A stretch of 64,000 nucleotides of DNA from Certhia americana (taxonomy: Eukaryota; Chordata; Aves; Passeriformes; Certhiidae): assembly GCA_018697195.1 (NCBI GenBank), contig CM031858.1, positions 75,669,102 through 75,733,101 of the forward strand, in the 5' to 3' direction. A program made the translations under genes and the position numbers. Shown in pieces: positions 51,861 to 62,830 of the stretch (positions are counted from its first letter, which is position 1; the number at the start of each line of letters is the position of its first letter). Under the pieces are notes generated by a model. The model was not told the origin of the DNA and ran no database searches. It saw only the letters and a list, made by a program, of their open reading frames with translations.

Positions 51861-52927
51861 TCTTCCTGCTACAGCTTGTAATTCCAGGCTGATCTTCACA
51901 AAACATCTTTTTTTCTAAGAAAACTCCTTTGTTGTGACCTCCTCTTTATTACCCAGGGTCTCTAAAGTTTGTTTTTAAAAACTTGACCCAACAGACTTGT
52001 AACATCCTCCCTCTGTTGGCAATCGATTGTAGATATTATTAGGAGGTAAACAGAAGAAAGCCATACATTCACCAAATAGAAAAAGAAATTTTATTTCTGC
52101 CAGTCATCCTCTGTTCACACTCATCATGCTCAGTTGAGTAGCTCTGTGAGATGCACACTGCAGGGGCTATTGCTTTGCTGCAGTTAGTGTTCAAGGATTC
52201 ATTCCTGTTTGTATTAATGTCCTTCCCTTATAACTGAAATTGAGTATGATAATTTTGAGAGTTCTTTAATGAAATACAGTTTTCTTCCTACTGATAAGAA
52301 TGCTTTCTAGCCTCTTAAATTCAGTTCTGCAAAAAAGAAAAGTTGTATGTAAACACTTCCTGAGTTCTAGATTATTTAAGGCAAGAGTTTCAAAACTTGA
52401 GATAAATGCTATCATAAGATAAGGGGGGGGGAAGAGATTGAGAGCAAATTTGAGTTTTTCTATAGAATTATTCTTTTCATATTTCTGTGGTGTACTTATA
52501 TTTGGAGCAACTTTTTAAAAGAACAAACCTAAACCATCTGGTAGCATAATACTTGGTTAGTGCTTCATATCTATGTACTGGATGCACAGAAAAGCTTTGA
52601 TTTACACAATGTCTTTCTGAGGCAAATGAGATATACAATACATAATTCATGACTGTACCTCTTGGCATTGCATGGCAGTCTTGATTCTGATGTTAGAACC
52701 ATTTTCTTTTTCAGAAGATTGTGACTCTTTAGGAGTGTGATTACAGTTAAGTGCACTGATGAGTGTCAGATATAATGAGAGGTTATATCTCTGTCTTATG
52801 TCTCTGAGCATGTCGTTTTAGAGCAGCCTCAAGCTGCAGGCCCTCATGCCAGTAATGAAGACCATTGCCTAGAGAAAAATAATGAAATTTGAGAGGAGTT
52901 TGTTCCAATGCTCTGGATAATTCTTTA

Positions 52928-52970
52928 CAAAAAAAAACAAAAAAACAAAAAAACAAACAAAAAAAAAAAC
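52928..52970. repeat. A-rich (AAAAAC)n low-complexity tract
   Basis: A-runs of about five to eleven separated by single C. Confidence 0.85.
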
Positions 52971-53227
52971 ATAACTTTAAAGATTTTAGAAAACCATGGC
53001 AAGTGTCAGTCATATTGCTTTATAGATGGATTATGCACCTGCTTCATGCCACTCACTAGCCCTTACATTTGCTTTAGTCTAAAGACAGATATGGGCCTTG
53101 GAATGTTTATAGAGATGCATTTTAGGGCCACTGTGTTTTGCATGTGAAGTGCCTCTTGGCTGGCAGATCAGAGGAGGGAGTGATTCCCATCAAGGTGCTT
53201 TTGGGTTGATCCTAAGACTAACTTCAG

Positions 53228-53263
53228 TGACTGTTGACATAACATTGACTGTTGACATAACAT
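53228..53263. repeat. Exact 18-bp tandem duplication
   Basis: The unit TGACTGTTGACATAACAT occurs twice in a row without a mismatch, indicating a recent local duplication. Confidence 0.95.
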
Positions 53264-53322
53264 TGAAGCGGTTGTCCCATCTGTTCAAAAAATGTGAAGT
53301 CCTTCATTGTGGATAGAAGTGA

Positions 53323-53350
53323 TTTTTTTTTTTTCACACACACACACACA
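53323..53350. repeat. T12(CA)8 compound microsatellite
   Basis: Twelve T followed by eight CA units. Confidence 0.95.
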
Positions 53351-54369
53351 TTTCTAGGACTATATATTTTTTCAGTGAATCTCATTGTACTTCTTGTCTT
53401 GATTTCTCTCCTCTCTAAATTCTTTTTCATAATGTCTGTTCAACCCACTGATAGAAATATCTTCTGTAATAAATGTTGTGTTTATTCATTCTCTTGGATT
53501 ATTAATGGAGTTTTTTCATAGAAAAAATCCAACCTCTGAAAAATTAAGTAGTCTAGCTGATTAATATCCAGACACAACATATAACAATGTCCTTCAATAT
53601 CTTGTGTTATCAGCTGCAAGGACATGGCTTTCATTATTTCCTAATTGTCCATAACATTTCCTTGTATTTTCTCATTAAAGTTAGCTTTAAAAAGCAGCCT
53701 GTTGGCTGAGATGGTCCAGAATCATCAGCAATGTAAAACCTTCTTCTAGAAAGGTTGCACAATGACAACCCTGTAAATCCTTTATTTAAATTAAGAGAAA
53801 TATAATACAAGAAGCAGTAAAGATGTTTTTGTCTCAGAGCTATTCCCACCTCCCAGATATGAACATCCTTGAGGGGCAATTCCCCAAGCCTATTTAGTCT
53901 TTTTCTTCTCTTATGAAACTACTTACAAGACTGTAAATTAGCTTGCTAATAATAGCGAGACAGACAGCTTGTACATGAATTCATAAATACCTTTCCCACT
54001 TATTAATAAAAATCTTTGAAGCCATCAAAGTTAGATAAGACATAACCTTGTGTTTTTAACACTAACATCTGTTGTATTAGCTTTCTCCCTTTTAATGCTG
54101 GACTCAAGTGCTATTATGTATCCTCCTTATTTTCCATTTTTATTTGTGGCAATCCTTGGGACATATTTTTTTACTATTTCTACAGCATTTAGAAAAATGA
54201 GTCTCAGGATGTTGGCTGGGATTTCTCTTGTAATAGAAGAGATTTCACAGCATGCAATATGTAATTACTTTTCTAAGATGCATCAAAAAAATTGTCTTGC
54301 ATTACATGGCAAATATGAAAGAATATTCCCAAAAGGCACCATCTTTTTCATCCTCTTGCCTCAACTGTT

Positions 54370-54780
54370 CCTGACAGTTATTTCAAATCCTGGTAAATAT
54401 CTCCAATGATGGGAATCTCACAACCTCAATTTAATTTAGTGCTTAACTGTCTTTACAGTTAAAAGTTTTACTAATGTATAATCAAACTTAAGGCTTCAAT
54501 TAAAGCCTCTTACTCCATGTTCTATCCCCAGTAGGCATTGACAACAAGTTATTCATTCCTTATGTGCAACATCCATGTAAATGTACAAGGCTGTGAATGC
54601 TGCTCTTACTGTAAGCCATCCACTGTTCCCTTTTTTTCATATAACGCTTTGTCTGTAATTGGTCTCTTTCTCATCTAATGTTTATACATTTTGGGCAATG
54701 AAGAAATGACCTTCTAAATTCCCTATGTATAGCACTTCTACATTTGACAATTTAGTTAACACCCTAATTCTAAACTCATA
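54370..54780 (-). repeat. Ancient CR1 remnant, antisense
   Basis: 'tctccaatgatgggaatctc' then 'acaacctcaatttaatttag' and 'tgcttaactgtctttacag' follow the antisense order of old amniote CR1: a 'ccagtgatggagactccacaacctcc' block, then 'cagtgcttaactaccctcacag'. 'ttaaagcctcttactccatg' and 'ttctatccccagtaggc' (about 54499-54537) correspond to the 'aagcccattgcttcttgtcctatccccag' block. Similarity fades after about 54560, and the right limit is uncertain. No coding frame. Confidence 0.55.
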
Positions 54781-55634
54781 ATTTTTATTTTGAATATTCA
54801 AGTCCTGAATTTGTAAATAATTGTTAGCAAAGCTTGAGTGTCTTTGCGTTTTTTCACCCTTTCACATTATGATTACTCTTCATGAGATGAAGTTGTCTTG
54901 AGAGGAAATTCTAGTACAATTCTGGAAGTAAAGCACCCTGAAATTACTTTGATTAACAAATGGATCTATTAGCTATACTTGTTTACATCCCATCCCACTG
55001 GTAGATTTATCTTTGTTTAAAGAGATCAAATCTTGAATAGAGTTTTTAAAAATGTTTTCTTTAAACTTCAGTTACCAACTTTATTACTTCAATTAATGTT
55101 AAGTTAGCCACTGTAATGAGAAGTGAATATTTGTCAATAAATCTAAATTCAATGCAGTGAAATATTAAATATTAATCTCTGTAAAACAGCTATCTAATGT
55201 TGGTAGACATCCATGCCACTTACATTTTCCTTGTCCCTTGTCCAGGGCAACACCAACTGTGTACTAAATTCACTCAAAAATTTATACTTATTTAATGGAG
55301 CATTAATACATCTGCTTACAACCCACAAAATCTATAAATTTGATGTGTTTTTGCATACTTGGGACATTAATAAGGTAAATGGAATTAAGCAGATCAATCT
55401 GACTCTTTGGGTATGCAAAAAAGCAGGCACAGTTAATTCACTCAAAGTTTAGAAAACCTTTATTAAACCAGAATTTACCAAATGTAATGCCTCGCAGGTT
55501 TGTGGATGTTACTTAGTGTTCATGAAAGTACATGTGGATACTGAGTCCACTTTTAGGGTCCTAACACTAAAAACAGTGGTAGACTTGAGTAAATTCAGCT
55601 GGCTGGCATCTGGAGCAGTTGTGCCACGAGGAGG
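54781..55634. other. Unique AT-rich non-coding stretch
   Basis: Nothing recognised. The open frame at 55213-55452 (79 codons) has no family resemblance. Confidence 0.55.
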
Positions 55635-55960
55635 TGCTTGTTCAGCCTGGAGGGATGGCTCCAGGATGCCCAACAGCAGCACCCACCAGCCACCCTGATA
55701 CCTGTGAGAAGGTGGAGCTGTACTCTTCACAGTACATAAGGTAAAATAAGAGAGGACCAGGCTATAAGAGGGGTGGAAATCACCCTGAGGACAGTCCAGA
55801 AGTTTTTCCCCTTTCCCAGAAATATTTGTCAGTCTCCATCCTTGGAGTTTTTCAAGACAAAACCAGATAAATACCTGAGCAGCCTGATCTGACCCCATGT
55901 CTGACCCTGCTCTGACATTGCTTTCATCCTGAGTCATTCTGTGAATACAAACCACAGACA
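55635..55960 (+). repeat. CR1 3'-end fragment
   Basis: 'gcttgttcagcctggaggga' (about 55638) and 'ataagaggggtggaaatcacc' (about 55764) are followed by 'gtctccatccttggagtttttcaaga' (55832-55857) and 'acctgagcagcctgatctgaccccat' (about 55874). The end is 'gaccctgctctgacattgc' and 'gtcattctgtgaataca'. These match the sense 3' UTR of a CR1 subfamily in the usual order (a 'ctccgtcctgggaggtcttcaaga' block, then 'ctgagcagcctgaactgacccc', then 'ggccctgctctgagcag'). Non-coding. The 5' limit is approximate. Confidence 0.75.
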
Positions 55961-58900
55961 ATTTAGTCACCGTATGTTTTTAACTTATTTGAAAATATTT
56001 TGGAAATACAGTTGCCCAGTGTCATCTGTTCTTATTTTCTGCATTTACTTGTATTAAGTTTAAATATTCCTTATCACCATTTTTGGGGTTTTTTTTTTTG
56101 ATGATGATGCAATTACTTTTAGAAGCTTCTTTAGAGATTAGTCAGATTGTTGTATATGTCAATGAGTTCATTGCAGCATTCAGCACATTTCCTGAGATGG
56201 TGAAAGATAAATTGTTAAAGCCATCATAAACAATTGTATTTTCCCTCCTCAATAAGTGATTCTTTGTATAATTCTGAAAAACTCATTTGAATGTGTCTTT
56301 TAACAACTTAGTATCACTCATTTCTGAACACTTAAATTGGCTGATTTGCAGAAGTCCTGACATATAAACCCTAAAGTTAACCAGAGCTGTTTTAAACCTT
56401 TGAGTTTATGATGAGAAGTGTCCTGTAGAAGCATACATTTGATGATACTTACCAGATACTTCTGACAGTCTTGTCTTACTTTTCACAGTTGTAAAATGAA
56501 AACCTAAGCCCAGATGACACTAGTGAAAGGTTGATATCAGTGTTTCACTTTCCCATGAAACTTCGAAGAAATAAAAAGGTATGTATCAAGCAAGTATTCA
56601 CTGGATTCATTGGATGAGACAGGAACTTTGTGGAAAACAAATTTATATCACAATGTCATAGTGTGTGCAAAGTGGATAGTAGTGAATCAACCTGTTTTGC
56701 TCTTATTATTTGTTTTTGCAGTCTTAATATTTTGAAGTAGTTTAGGATTATTTGTTAGTGTTACAAAAAATTATTTGAGGCTTTACAAAGTTACACAATT
56801 TGATTAGAAATGCGTTATATGGTCTAAACATAGGAAAACCTAACATAAATTTAGGAAACTGGTATTTGGATTGGACAAGGGAGACTTGCTCCATTGTCAC
56901 ATCATTGAAAGAAAACTTCTTAATAACCACATTCAAAACTTTTTTCCTTTGCTCTCTATTTTAGCTTCTTTCACACAAATGGAGATTGAGGGGCTCACAC
57001 CTCATTGATATCCACATCACTATTTTGCAAGTAAATTCATTGTATTGTCTTTCACTTCAATGCACATCTCATATATTTCCCCATCAGAATACACAATTCT
57101 CTCTTAAGGAGAATAGCATAGCAAACTGAAAAAACACACAAACAACAGAAGCCATCACTAGCCACACACCACAGGTCATTATTACTGTTGCTTTGCTATC
57201 ATCTTGTTTTTCTCTGTCTTGTCTCTCCTCCTGGGTGGGGAGAGCACATCTGGCTATAACACCAGAGGTTCTTCTTTACTGAGGAAAACATTTCTATATT
57301 AGACATTCTTGTGATTTTTTTTTCCCCTTGGTTATGAACCAACAACCATCTGTCCGACAGTGGTGAAAGGCGTGTTTTAAACAGTATCCTTGAGGGTACA
57401 TAATTTGCAGAAAGTTTTCTTCTAGAAAAGGAAATTCACAGAAAGGATACATGTAATCTGCATATGTATAATCTGCTATCCCTCCATTCTTTCATATCTA
57501 ACACAAAACTTTTAAAATAATTATTGTAATTGAGCTGTTCCCTGTTGTTTCATACTTTTGGTCAATTTGATTTCATTACTAGAAATGAAGGCTTTAATAT
57601 TCTGTAGCAAAATAATCAGACATTTTTATGTGTTGTGTATACAAGCAGGCAGAAGTCAAACCCAGTGTCTTTTAGTCTAGATATTCATCTTAGTAAATGT
57701 GTATTGAGACTGTGCTACAGGATAAGCACAGTCATACTTTAATTTTTCAGAGGAGTGTTGCCATCTAATGTAGCAGTTTAAACTTATTTTCTATCAGAAG
57801 CTTTCTTTCTCTACATTTACAAAATCTGTGTCTAGCTTTAAACCAACCAGTAAGAGTATGCACTTAGTCTATTTACATTATGTCACCTTGAGTCTTTTCT
57901 CCCTGACAATTTAATGCAATCTGCTTTTCAGTTTCTTGTGGCAAGGAGTGCCATACGAATACATATCACTCAGTGATGGGTCTCTCTATAATGTTTACCC
58001 AGTAGTAATATTCCCTCCAAAGTGCAATGTGTGTTTAACCTCTTTCCATTAGTGAATTCACCAATTACCTAGGAAGCAATTCAGGGCTAGCATAAGGTAT
58101 TAGGACTAATCCTGCTAATTTGAGTTTATGGAGATATAAGTCAGGGGCTTGACCCTACACCAATATTGAGAATAAGTCATAGAAGTCAGACAGTTTGCAA
58201 CTCATTAGTGTGCCTAGTCTGTGAAATGATCCCTTCTCAGTATTGTTTTGGGAACAAGCACTCCCAAGGAGGATGAATAAAGTTGGAATTCCTAGCCTTG
58301 TTCCTTCCTTTGCTGAAGTAAGAGCTGACGCACGATGCATAAGTATTCATGTGGAAACACTAGATGAATGAAAAACAAAACAAAAAAAAAAAAGAGAGAG
58401 AAAACCCATAAGATATGTCAATCCGTGGGGAGAGCACAGTCTTTAAGGCACATGCACCTCTGAGGTTTTTCAGATGAGTTGAGAGATGGTGTCAGCTGAT
58501 AAACTGACATCCTTCAGTTTTCATAACACTTTTCTAGTCCTATGCCAATAAAAGCTATTCAATAGTTGGCAGCATGAAGCTGAAAGGAATTTATCTCAAA
58601 GATAAAGGGAAGGGAAAGAAGTAAGTCAAATTAAAATATGTTCTGCAAATGTTTTTTAAACATTTTTTTTTTAATAAATAAATTTTTAAAAATATATTTC
58701 AACATGTTTAACACTGTAGGAAAGTGTACAGTAAAAAAAGAAAAAAAGGGAATGACAGGTGACATTGTGATACATTTCTTTGTCCTTCAGGACTTCTCGT
58801 CAGTTGTCTGAAATAACATCACTGAGATAATTCTAGTGCTTTCCCATGCAATTGAGATCTAATTACTGAGATGCCTTCTTTGTTTCTGAAAAATGTTACA

Positions 58901-59409
58901 AACCAGGAAAAAAATATTCTGCTGGTACTTTACTACCTTTATTCTTCTTCATGATCTCATTCCAACCAATTAAATCTCTTTTATAATGAACTATTATTTC
59001 ATAAGAATGAAATATTCCATATTATCAGAAAAATATTTGTATTATATTCTTTCATAGCGTTACTATTTTCTTTGAGGTGTTGCTTGAAATAATAGTATCC
59101 CTTTTATTATACCAATAATACCTATACTTTATCATTTATGTTTAAGCTCATTTCTACTTAACTAGTAATTATTGTTAAAAAAATGAAACTTTATGTAAGT
59201 ATTATAATGTATATTGAAACCTTTTTAATCACACTGAAGACAAATCACTATTGGGATTAGTCAAGTTAGTATTAGCCATGGAAGGTTCACAGTTTGTTCT
59301 TAGAGAAACAACCATTAGATTTATTTACTCATGTTATAAATGAATATATTTGTATATTTATCCAGAAGAAAATCAGAGATAGCTGTAATAGGAATATCTA
59401 GAAGACTGA
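55961..59409. other. Unique AT-rich non-coding stretch
   Basis: About 3.4 kb without a recognisable gene or transposon. A-rich (58375-58405) and mixed T/A (58650-58700) low-complexity segments are present. Confidence 0.6.
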
Positions 59410-60866
59410 TGCCATGACTCCTGCAGCAGTCATCTCGTCCAACTGCCTGACCACTTCAATTAATCTGTTATTAACGGCTGTCCAAATATCTAATAATCAC
59501 CAACAGTCATGGGCATCCACCACCTCTCCAGGAAGCCTGTTCCAATGTTGGACCACTATCTTGGTAAAGAAGTGTTTCATAATGTCCTCCTCCCCTAGTG
59601 CAGCTTTCTTCACATCCTGTTACTGGATAGAAGAGCTCAGCATCTCCCTTTCTGCCTTCCCTCTTCAGGTAGCTGTAAAGAGCAATGAGGTCACTCTTTA
59701 GCCTTCTTCTCTCCAAATTAGACAAGCACAAAGTCCTCAGAAACTTCTCACAAGATATTCCTTCCAGCCCTTTCACCAGCTTTGTTATCCTTTTGCAGGC
59801 ACTTTCAGAGGTCTTCACACCCTTTTTGGACTGGGGAGCCCAGAACTGCACACAATACTTTAGGTGGGGCCACACCAGTTCTGAATACAGTGGGATAATC
59901 ACCTCTTTTGACCAGCTGGGGATGCCTTGTCTGACACACCCCAGGATGCAGTTTGCCCTCTGGACTGCCAGGACACACACACTGCTGACTCACAGTGAGC
60001 TGCTGCTGCCCAGCATCCCCAGCCCTTCCTGCAGGGCTGCTCTTCAGCCACTGTTCTCCTCATTTATACTCTTCCCTAGCATTTCTCTGTCCTAGGTTCA
60101 GAGTCTGGCATTTGAACACATCAAATTTCATCCCATTAACCATAGCCCAAAGATCAATCTCTCTAGATCCCTTTGCAAGGCCTGTTATCCCTGGAGAGAG
60201 TCAACAGCACCTCCCAGTTTGGGATCATCAGTAAACTTGTTAATGGTGCATTCAACTCCTGCATCCAGATCACTGATAAACAGATCAAACAGGTGTCCTT
60301 GGAACTGCACCTGAAGAACACCACCTGTCACCACTCTTCAGTCAGTTCTTCTACAAACATACTGTGAACCCACACATCCTGGACAACTGGACAACTTATT
60401 CAGAAGGCTGCTGTGAGGGTCAATATCAAAAGCTTTATTAAAATATGGGAAAATTGCATCTACCACTTTCCCTTTATCCACTAGGGGGTGACCTTATCCT
60501 AGAAGGATATCAAGTTACTGAAACATGTCTTTCCCTGTGGGAACCCATGTTGACTGTGCCTAGTGACTGAATTATTTTTTAAATAACTTCCATTAGTACC
60601 CTGTATTATCTCTGCAATTTTTCCAGGCATTCAAGTTAGACTTAACAGGTTGGTAGTTCCCTGGATCTTTTCTCATGTTCTTGTTGTAAATTAGAATATC
60701 ATTGGACAGCTTCCAGTCAGTAAGGACCTCTCCAGACTCCCAAAATTTTCCATAGTGGATCAAGAGTGATCCTGTCATTACATCTTTCAGTAAACTGGGA
60801 TGAATCCCCATGGACTTGTGAAAATTCAGAAGATACAGCTGCTTCCTTATGATTTCAATATCCACA
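59410..60866 (-). repeat. CR1 LINE, long antisense copy (copy B)
   Basis: About 1.46 kb. The plus strand starts near the 3' UTR block 'catctcgtccaactgcctga' (59430) and runs toward the 5' side of the RT domain. On the minus strand 59507-59980 reads 'VIIPLYSELVWPHLKYCVQF' and 'LKSDLIALYSYLK' (carboxy-terminal ORF2). The RT catalytic box is FTDD (60224-60235, both Asp kept), and the upstream segment around 60593-60919 reads 'LNFHKSMGIHPSLLKDV', 'WESGEVLTDWKLSND' and 'KDPGNYQPV', typical of the N-terminal side of the CR1 RT. Frames are broken, so there is no active enzyme. It is of the same lineage as copy A; 59838-60049 is nearly identical to 30966-31177. Its 5' end meets an oppositely oriented CR1 fragment. 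Confidence 0.92.
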
Positions 60867-61090
60867 ATTATGTCCTGTGACAAGTGGTGTTCCTCAGAGG
60901 TTAGTAATGGGATAGGCATTGATAAATATCTTTATGGGGACATGAGGAATTACACGTAGCCCAAGTTGAGTGGTGTGCTTCATATCCTAGTGGGAAGGGA
61001 TGGCATCAATAGAGATGGATCTCTATGGATGGATTTAGGGATCCAGAGGGCTTTGGAGGTAGCCTGTGTACTCAGGAAGATGATGTTCCT
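60867..61090 (+). repeat. CR1 LINE RT fragment, sense, head-to-head with copy B
   Basis: The plus strand from about 60873 reads 'gtgacaagtggtgttcctcag', encoding VTSGVPQ, the start of RT domain B (VTSGVPQGSVLGP in intact CR1). 'attgataaatatctttatgg' follows, then, after a gap that removes the catalytic F-A-D-D box, 'ccaagttgagtggtgtgc' and 'agtgggaagggatggcatc'. These are the next CR1 blocks downstream in sense orientation. Similarity fades after about 61090. Its RT region overlaps in content with a region already present in copy B, so it comes from a separate element rather than from an inverted 5' end of the same copy. Confidence 0.75.
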
Positions 61091-61339
61091 ATTTGTAGTC
61101 CCTTGTGCATATCCTGCTGTCGTTTGGTAATTCTGCATTACTTCTGGGCAGTTACAACCATCTTTGCCCCTTTCGGTGGTCACATTGCATATAAAATTAC
61201 TTTACATGGTATTTTCTGTATTTGTTGGACAGCTCTTCTTTGTTTTATTGCCCCTAGAGAAGGTTTGGCGCCTATCTCCTGGAGACAGAATGTCGGGAAA
61301 GGAATTTGTTCCTCTTTAGATATCCCAGACTTACAATGG
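61091..61339. other. Unassigned stretch between CR1 and LTR
   Basis: No family recognised. A plus-strand open frame covering 61025-61357 encodes a Cys- and Ile-rich hydrophobic peptide with no known match; it starts inside a CR1 fragment and ends inside the LTR, so it is not a gene. Confidence 0.5.
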
Positions 61340-61344
61340 ACCCT
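61340..61344. repeat. Target-site duplication ACCCT, left copy
   Basis: Five bases directly before the LTR terminus TGTCCTGG. They are identical to 61981-61985. Confidence 0.92.
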
Positions 61345-61411
61345 TGTCCTGGTTTAGGGCAAGTTTGGGGAGAAACTCCCAAAGGGGCCCCTTCAGAGAG
61401 CAAACTCCTAC

Positions 61412-61443
<32 letters not shown>

Positions 61444-61980
61444 TAATGGTTCAGGAAGGATTCCTCTGAGAGAAGAGGAAAGAACCTGTTTATTTAACAG
61501 ACAGAGCACCCCCCAACACACAAGATGAACAATCACCGTTCTGACGAGATAACAAATTCAGACAGTCTCTCTTTGGGGAGTGGTCTCTCTGTTGTTGATC
61601 TCTCCAGCACTGGGCAGGCTGCTGCAGACCACAGAGTGCAGAGTCTTGGTGTTTCCCAGGTCCCAGTCTGGAGCAGGCTTGAATGATTCCACGAAGGAGA
61701 GAGGAAAAGGAAAGCAGTCCAGAGGAATCTTGGACTGTCTAGTTAAACTAACTGAAGAGCTAAGCAGAAGCAAAAGCAAGCAAGCAAGACAACAAGGCAG
61801 CAAGCAGCAGCGAAAGCAGCAGCAAAAAGCAGCACACTGTGTCTGTGTCCCTCCGACTATTATCTGCACACTGATAACAAAACCAAAACAAAACCTCCCT
61901 GAGTCAGTCTTGAAGAACATCTCCAGCCCAAACAGAACAGATGATTGGGGATACAAACCTCACAACATCACCCCAGGACA
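61345..61980 (-). mobile_element. Solo LTR of an endogenous retrovirus, minus orientation
   Basis: A 636-bp element with perfect terminal inverted octamers TGTCCTGG / CCAGGACA and an exact 5-bp duplication (ACCCT) on each side. Both ends are intact and the duplication is undecayed, so the insertion and LTR-LTR recombination are fairly recent. On the minus strand an AATAAA lies at 61489-61494, followed about 50 bases later by a 29-G run (C on plus, 61414-61442) and about 70 bases of U5-like sequence. The upstream half has CTG/CTTG-rich wording. There is no internal retroviral sequence. Two antiparallel open frames of about 130 codons in it (61558-61956 minus, 61580-61993 plus) match no viral protein and are taken as chance. 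Confidence 0.93.
61414..61442. repeat. Poly-C homopolymer (29 C) inside the LTR
   Basis: Uninterrupted C run, unusual in length. On the minus strand it is a G run in the presumed U5 of the LTR. Confidence 0.9.
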
Positions 61981-61985
61981 ACCCT
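61981..61985. repeat. Target-site duplication ACCCT, right copy
   Basis: Exact partner of 61340-61344, directly after the CCAGGACA terminus. Confidence 0.92.
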
Positions 61986-62069
61986 ACTGCTAGGAATGCT
62001 CATAAGAAAGTTACCACAGAAGGTGACTGAGGAGCGATAGCAATAAAACTGGAAATGTTGCAAACTGAG

Positions 62070-62130
62070 TTTGTACATACAGATACACACCCACACATTT
62101 ATATGTATATATACACATATATATCTCTAT
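62070..62130. repeat. CACA/TATA-rich degenerate microsatellite
   Basis: ACACAC units grade into TATATACACATATATA units. Confidence 0.75.
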
Positions 62131-62782
62131 TCACGGAGCAGAAAGTCATGTATTGTCATTCTTCTGCGAGAAGTCCTAAATCTTCCAGCCATTTGCCTCT
62201 GCCAAGGCACCATAACTCTCTGTTTCTCAGGTGACTGTATTTATATTTTTTTTCTTAGCTCATCTGGTTTACGTATATTTACGTATATTCATATAGTCAC
62301 AATAATAGCTAAAAATTCACCAATTGATACATATGTTTGGCAAGTCTCTGAATATTAAGTATAAGACACTTCCATATACAGAAAGTGCCATTTAACTAGC
62401 AAAGGTGATTTATTATGATAAGGACTAGAAGATTTATGTGTTACCATAACAATGTTTTGTTTTACAAGCTGAATGATTTGGTATAGTATGTTTGAATTTC
62501 AAAAGTCTAATTATTTAGGTTTCTAAGAAATGTGATTAAGTAAAAAAACAAAAACAAAAAACAAAACCCCCCAAAAGTCCACACAAAATAGCTTAAAAAT
62601 AAATCCATAAATTGAGACAAGAACTGAATCAGTCCTTAGAGAACCAAGGACTGTACCTGTCTTTAGGTCTTTAAGAATAAAGCTGTAGTTTACAGTGAGT
62701 CTAAAGCACAAAGCCCATACTTTAAGGTAAGACAGGTTGTCTCAGCAAAGAAAATATAGCTGCTTGCTAAGGCAGATAGTAT

Positions 62783-62830
62783 CTGTTCTAAGATCCCATA
62801 AACTGTTCTAAGGTACTAGATCCCATAAAC
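62783..62830. repeat. Imperfect local tandem duplication
   Basis: CTGTTCTAAG followed by ATCCCATAAA occurs twice; the second copy has a 7-base insertion between the two words. Confidence 0.8.

Larger units (their letters stand above)
51861..54369. other. Unique AT-rich non-coding stretch
   Basis: No gene. It contains an A-rich segment (52928-52970), an exact 18-bp tandem duplication (53228-53263) and a T12(CA)8 microsatellite (53323-53350). A 119-codon open frame at 54050-54409 is hydrophobic, T-rich, unrecognised, and runs into an ancient CR1 remnant, so it is not called as a gene. Confidence 0.6.

Noticed and set aside
54050..54409. 119-codon hydrophobic plus-strand open frame
   Set aside because: Its hydrophobicity follows from T-rich DNA, it matches no known membrane protein, and its end overlaps an ancient antisense CR1.
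55509..55970. 153-codon minus-strand open frame
   Set aside because: It runs antisense through a CR1 3' UTR fragment, with no domain.
59507..59980. 157-codon minus-strand open frame resembling a protein
   Set aside because: It is the carboxy-terminal ORF2 remnant of CR1 copy B, frameshifted at its end; annotated as a repeat, not a gene.
61025..61357. 110-codon plus-strand frame with hydrophobic stretch, considered as an env remnant
   Set aside because: It starts in a CR1 fragment and ends inside an LTR whose own orientation is minus, so it cannot be the envelope of that element.
61558..61993. Overlapping frames of 132 and 137 codons on opposite strands
   Set aside because: Both lie within or across the end of the solo LTR; they are repetitive (CTG/CAG- and AAGC-rich) and match no retroviral protein.
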